Source: Salinivirgaceae bacterium (GTDB lineage: Bacteria > Bacteroidota > Bacteroidia > Bacteroidales > SZUA-534). Taken from it: a DNA stretch of 64,000 bases. Below are positions 61,607 to 64,000 of the stretch, piece after piece; position 1 is the first letter of the stretch; each line of letters starts with the position of its first letter. A program made the position numbers and the translations under genes. The stretch is taken from the NCBI GenBank assembly GCA_017557785.1, contig JAFYYA010000115.1, forward strand, positions 17,966-81,965. Direction: 5' to 3'. The notes below the pieces were generated by a model. It was not told the DNA's origin, made no database searches, and worked only from the letters and a program-made list of their open reading frames with translations.

Positions 61607-62329
61607 TTAGAAGTTGAAACCTACACGGAGTGTTGGAGCAGCAATGAAACCGATGCTGCAGCAACGGCCTACATTCGGCTTAACACCACCTTGCGACTTG
61701 TATTGCACAGCGGCGTAGGTGTAAGAGAACAAATCGAACTGGCAACCAACAATCAGGCCACCGCTGAACGAATAGTCTGCACCAAAGACGATGGCACCAC
61801 CAAGGTTCCATGTCTCGGCAAACTTCTTCTCGCTGCCTTCAATAGTTGCAGCTTTGTCGAATACGTACTTCTCTGTGTTCAGGCAGTATGCGCCGCGGCC
61901 GCGGATACCGGCGTAGGGGCGTACATTGCCGTTCATGTTCGGGCAGAAATCGCCGCCAACAAAGAACGTGTAGTTCATATTGGTGCGGTTCGGGGTCTCA
62001 CCGTATCCTGGAACAATCATGTTGCCGGCATTGTCATAGATTGCCGGTGTGTAGGCATGTCCAGGTTTTACGGTGCGGTTGAACCCACCGCCAACAAGCA
62101 CTCTCAGCTCAGGAGCAAGGTATGCGCCTGCTTCGAACCCAAGGACTGCGCCCTTGTCGGTCCAGCTTGGCGATGCCGCTTCTGCCGCATTAGGAATGTT
62201 TGCTGCATTGGCATTTAAGAAGTTGTTGTAGCCCAATGTTACACCAAGGTAAATCGGATTGTCTTGAGCGACAACCGTACCTGCCATGGCCAACACCGAC
62301 AGAACAACTACTGAAAATAATTTTCTCAT
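61607..62329 (-). CDS. Small outer-membrane beta-barrel protein
   Basis: Predicted eight-stranded barrel (240 residues from ATG 62329; the TTG two codons earlier is not used). The signal peptide ends VVAQ. The body has alternating polar and hydrophobic strands rich in Gly and Tyr (VTLGYNNFLNA, NRTNMNYTFFVGGDFCPN, GGLIVGCQFDLFSY) and ends with a terminal Phe (TLRVGFNF), as needed for Bam insertion. It resembles OmpA/PorT-like barrels; no specific family was recognised. The gene begins 39 bases after the lipoprotein gene and probably shares its promoter. Confidence 0.78.
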   Translation of the reverse strand: MRKLFSVVVLSVLAMAGTVVAQDNPIYLGVTLGYNNFLNANAANIPNAAEAASPSWTDKGAVLGFEAGAYLAPELRVLVGGGFNRTVKPGHAYTPAIYDNAGNMIVPGYGETPNRTNMNYTFFVGGDFCPNMNGNVRPYAGIRGRGAYCLNTEKYVFDKAATIEGSEKKFAETWNLGGAIVFGADYSFSGGLIVGCQFDLFSYTYAAVQYKSQGGVKPNVGRCCSIGFIAAPTLRVGFNF

Positions 62330-62368
62330 AATCAAAACTTTTTAGAATGTTTAGTTTAGATTATTTGA

Positions 62369-63790
62369 TTATTCAGCAGGAGTCTCTTCCGGAGCAGGAG
62401 TCTGTTGCTGCTGTTGGTTGTTTGAGCTTGAGCTGCCGGCAATAAGTGCGCGGTATTTCTCTGCAATTGCCTGGTTGGCTGCAATGGCGCTATTGATCTC
62501 GGCGATACGAGCGTTGTAGTAAGCGATAGCAGTCTCTTTGTCGGTAAGGCCGTTGTTGATGGTCTCGTTGATTTGTGCCTTGGCAGTCTTGATGGCTTCG
62601 TTATAAGTCTTGATGGCATCTTCAAGACTTGCAACAGTGCTCTCGTTGTTGGTTACAGAGTAGGTTGAGTATGCAGTTGCAATTGCGTCAGCATTGTCGT
62701 ATTTGACGATCAATTTGCGAATCTCGGTTGCATAGTCAACCAATGTGTTCAAAAGAGTTTCGTAAGACTCGTACTGTTCAGTCAGTATTGTAACCAAACC
62801 GCTGATTTTGGTTTTCAAAGCATTGTATTGGCTCCAATCATTATATAAACCTTCATAAGAAGGGTCTGTCTTGTCTGTAGGAATGGCTTCTTTCTTTTGC
62901 TGTACAAGATCAGCCAGGGCTTTAGTGTATTTGTCAACGTCTTTGAAGCTGTACTTTGTATATGACTGGTATGCATAGCCATTAGCGTCTTGCAAGTCGA
63001 TGGTCCGGCTCTGAAGCATCGATGTAGCTACGTAAGTACCTGAACCCGGATCATCAGTTGGGTCTACGTCGTCAGTAAGATAGAAGTCATAGTCATCAAC
63101 CGTTTCATAGAGACCATTGGCTTTTTGATAAGAGTATGGCTCGTAGCTGTAGATGGCGTTCATGGCTTTAACCCATGCATTCTCGCTCAATTTATTGTTG
63201 CGGTATTTCACGTCAAGAGAGCCTGCATAGTCGCCAAGCAACATGTCAGTTGCATCATCAATGTCGGCAGTCATCTCTGTATCCGGATCACCATCAGTGT
63301 CGTATTTATCATAGCTCTGGTTGTAGCCTTTGTTGGTCAAGTCAATCCAGTAATCCTGTGCAGCTTTTGCAGCAGCTTCGGCGTCGTTGGCAGAAGTGAT
63401 TTTTGCTTTTTGAATGTCTTCGTAGCTCTTGCCGGCCATAGCCTTTTGAACTTCAATTTCGGCTTTCTTGTCAGCAATGTCTTTTTCGTTGCGGGCAATC
63501 ACCATTTGCTGATAAGCAATGTAAGCGTCTTTGACTTCGGTAAGAGTAGTCTTCTCGTCTTTTGCAGCGTCCAAATTCTCTTGAGCTGTTTTCAAGTCAT
63601 CACGATAAGTTTTCACTTTGGTAACGGCATTGTTGTACATTGTCCAATACTGATTGTCCAAGTCAGCTTTTTTACTGTCGAGTTGAACTTGACGCAACTC
63701 TTTTACTTCGTTTGACTCTGAATCGTCAACGCATGATACAAATGCGGTACCCACACAAAGAGCACCCATTAATAAAAAACTCTTTTTCAT
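62369..63790 (-). CDS. Coiled-coil lipoprotein, uncharacterised
   Basis: Lipoprotein (473 residues) with signal MKKSFLLMGALCVGTAFVSC, then Val-Asp-Asp, an acidic surface-export-like start. Residues about 35-130 are strongly helical with heptads (ELRQVQLDSKKADLDNQY; TAQENLDAAKDEKTTLTEV), and a second helical stretch runs to about 440 (DKETAIAYYNARIAEINSAI). The end is a short low-complexity tail, QQQQQTPAPEETPAE. No enzymatic motif. It forms a likely two-gene operon with the small barrel, so a surface fibre or envelope spacer role is possible but not shown. Confidence 0.75.
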   Translation of the reverse strand: MKKSFLLMGALCVGTAFVSCVDDSESNEVKELRQVQLDSKKADLDNQYWTMYNNAVTKVKTYRDDLKTAQENLDAAKDEKTTLTEVKDAYIAYQQMVIARNEKDIADKKAEIEVQKAMAGKSYEDIQKAKITSANDAEAAAKAAQDYWIDLTNKGYNQSYDKYDTDGDPDTEMTADIDDATDMLLGDYAGSLDVKYRNNKLSENAWVKAMNAIYSYEPYSYQKANGLYETVDDYDFYLTDDVDPTDDPGSGTYVATSMLQSRTIDLQDANGYAYQSYTKYSFKDVDKYTKALADLVQQKKEAIPTDKTDPSYEGLYNDWSQYNALKTKISGLVTILTEQYESYETLLNTLVDYATEIRKLIVKYDNADAIATAYSTYSVTNNESTVASLEDAIKTYNEAIKTAKAQINETINNGLTDKETAIAYYNARIAEINSAIAANQAIAEKYRALIAGSSSSNNQQQQQTPAPEETPAE

Positions 63791-63866
63791 CTTTTTGAAG
63801 ATTTTAAATTAGTTAAAATTTTTTGGTTATTAATCTCTTGAAACAACTATGGCGTTGTTCCGGCGA

Positions 63867-63896
63867 CAAAAGTATTAAAAATTACAAACGGTCAAC
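63867..63896 (-). promoter_or_regulatory. Promoter of the lipoprotein-barrel operon
   Basis: Minus-strand TACTTTTG (63874-63867) matches TAnnTTTG, with GTTGAC centred near -33 (63896-63891). The leader to the ATG is about 70 bases. Confidence 0.5.
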
Positions 63897-63964
63897 TTTT
63901 TTTTAATGAACAATTGATGGTTGGCAAAAAATGCGGGATTGAAGGCGGAATATGAAATGTAAAT

Positions 63965-64000
63965 ACAAACACAAACGCAAACACAAACACAAGCACAAAC
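63965..64000. repeat. ACAAAC hexanucleotide tandem repeat
   Basis: Six units, two of them variants (GCAAAC and ACAAGC), running off the window edge. It lies about 170 bases upstream of the lipoprotein start. Confidence 0.7.

Noticed and set aside
1-64000. CRISPR array, tRNA, rRNA, transposase, phage or integrase genes
   Set aside because: No regular spaced repeats, no cloverleaf-like or rRNA-like segment, and no mobile-element protein motif was found in the spacers or open frames.

Overview
The window comes from a Bacteroidota (order Bacteroidales) chromosome. The evidence is three SusC/SusD-type transporter sets, a hybrid two-component regulator, many short lipoprotein signals ending in Cys, and promoters that fit the phylum consensus TTTG-N19-21-TAnnTTTG. 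Two proteins (10561-14121 and 16237-17634) end in C-terminal domains of the type IX secretion (T9SS) kind. That points away from Bacteroides proper and toward T9SS-bearing groups such as Prevotellaceae or Paludibacter-like rumen/gut lineages. The exact genus cannot be read from the sequence. No tRNA, rRNA, CRISPR, transposase or phage gene was seen.

Layout. 10-3969 (+): an LptF/LptG-type permease and two glycosyltransferases in an overlapping operon (envelope polysaccharide or LPS), closed by a terminator. 4044-10426 (-): a GH127 beta-L-arabinofuranosidase lipoprotein, a GH43 enzyme with a C-terminal carbohydrate-binding domain, and a TPR-SpoIIE phosphatase. 10561-14121 (+): a large T9SS-exported CotH/lamin-tail protein, overlapping tail to tail with a CPBP-family membrane protease. 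15052-22880 (-): an alpha/beta-hydrolase esterase, a T9SS-sorted protein with two jelly-roll sugar-binding modules, and a SusD/SusC pair. 23225-27331 (+): a hybrid two-component system (HTCS) regulator. 27727-51042 (+): two tandem, diverged copies of a five-gene cassette SusC-SusD-short SusC-SusD-surface glycan-binding lipoprotein, the order known for the xylan utilisation (Xus) system. 51143-57296 (+): housekeeping genes (ung, an ABC ATPase, maf, a DUF4270 lipoprotein, an outer-membrane barrel, rnhB). 57362-63790 (-): an M16 peptidase, a hypothetical protein, a DPP-IV-type peptidase, a small outer-membrane barrel and a coiled-coil lipoprotein.

How it works together (inference). The central 40 kb looks like a polysaccharide utilisation locus for an arabinose-bearing xylan. 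The HTCS would sense an oligosaccharide in the periplasm. The SusC/SusD sets would bind and import oligosaccharides. The surface binding lipoproteins and the T9SS protein would capture polymer. GH127, GH43 and the esterase would strip side groups. No endo-xylanase is encoded here, so the backbone-cutting enzyme must lie elsewhere. A paired motif TGTAACA-N14/15-TGTTACA occurs both at the HTCS promoter and upstream of the first cassette but not upstream of the second. It is the best candidate for the regulator's operator.
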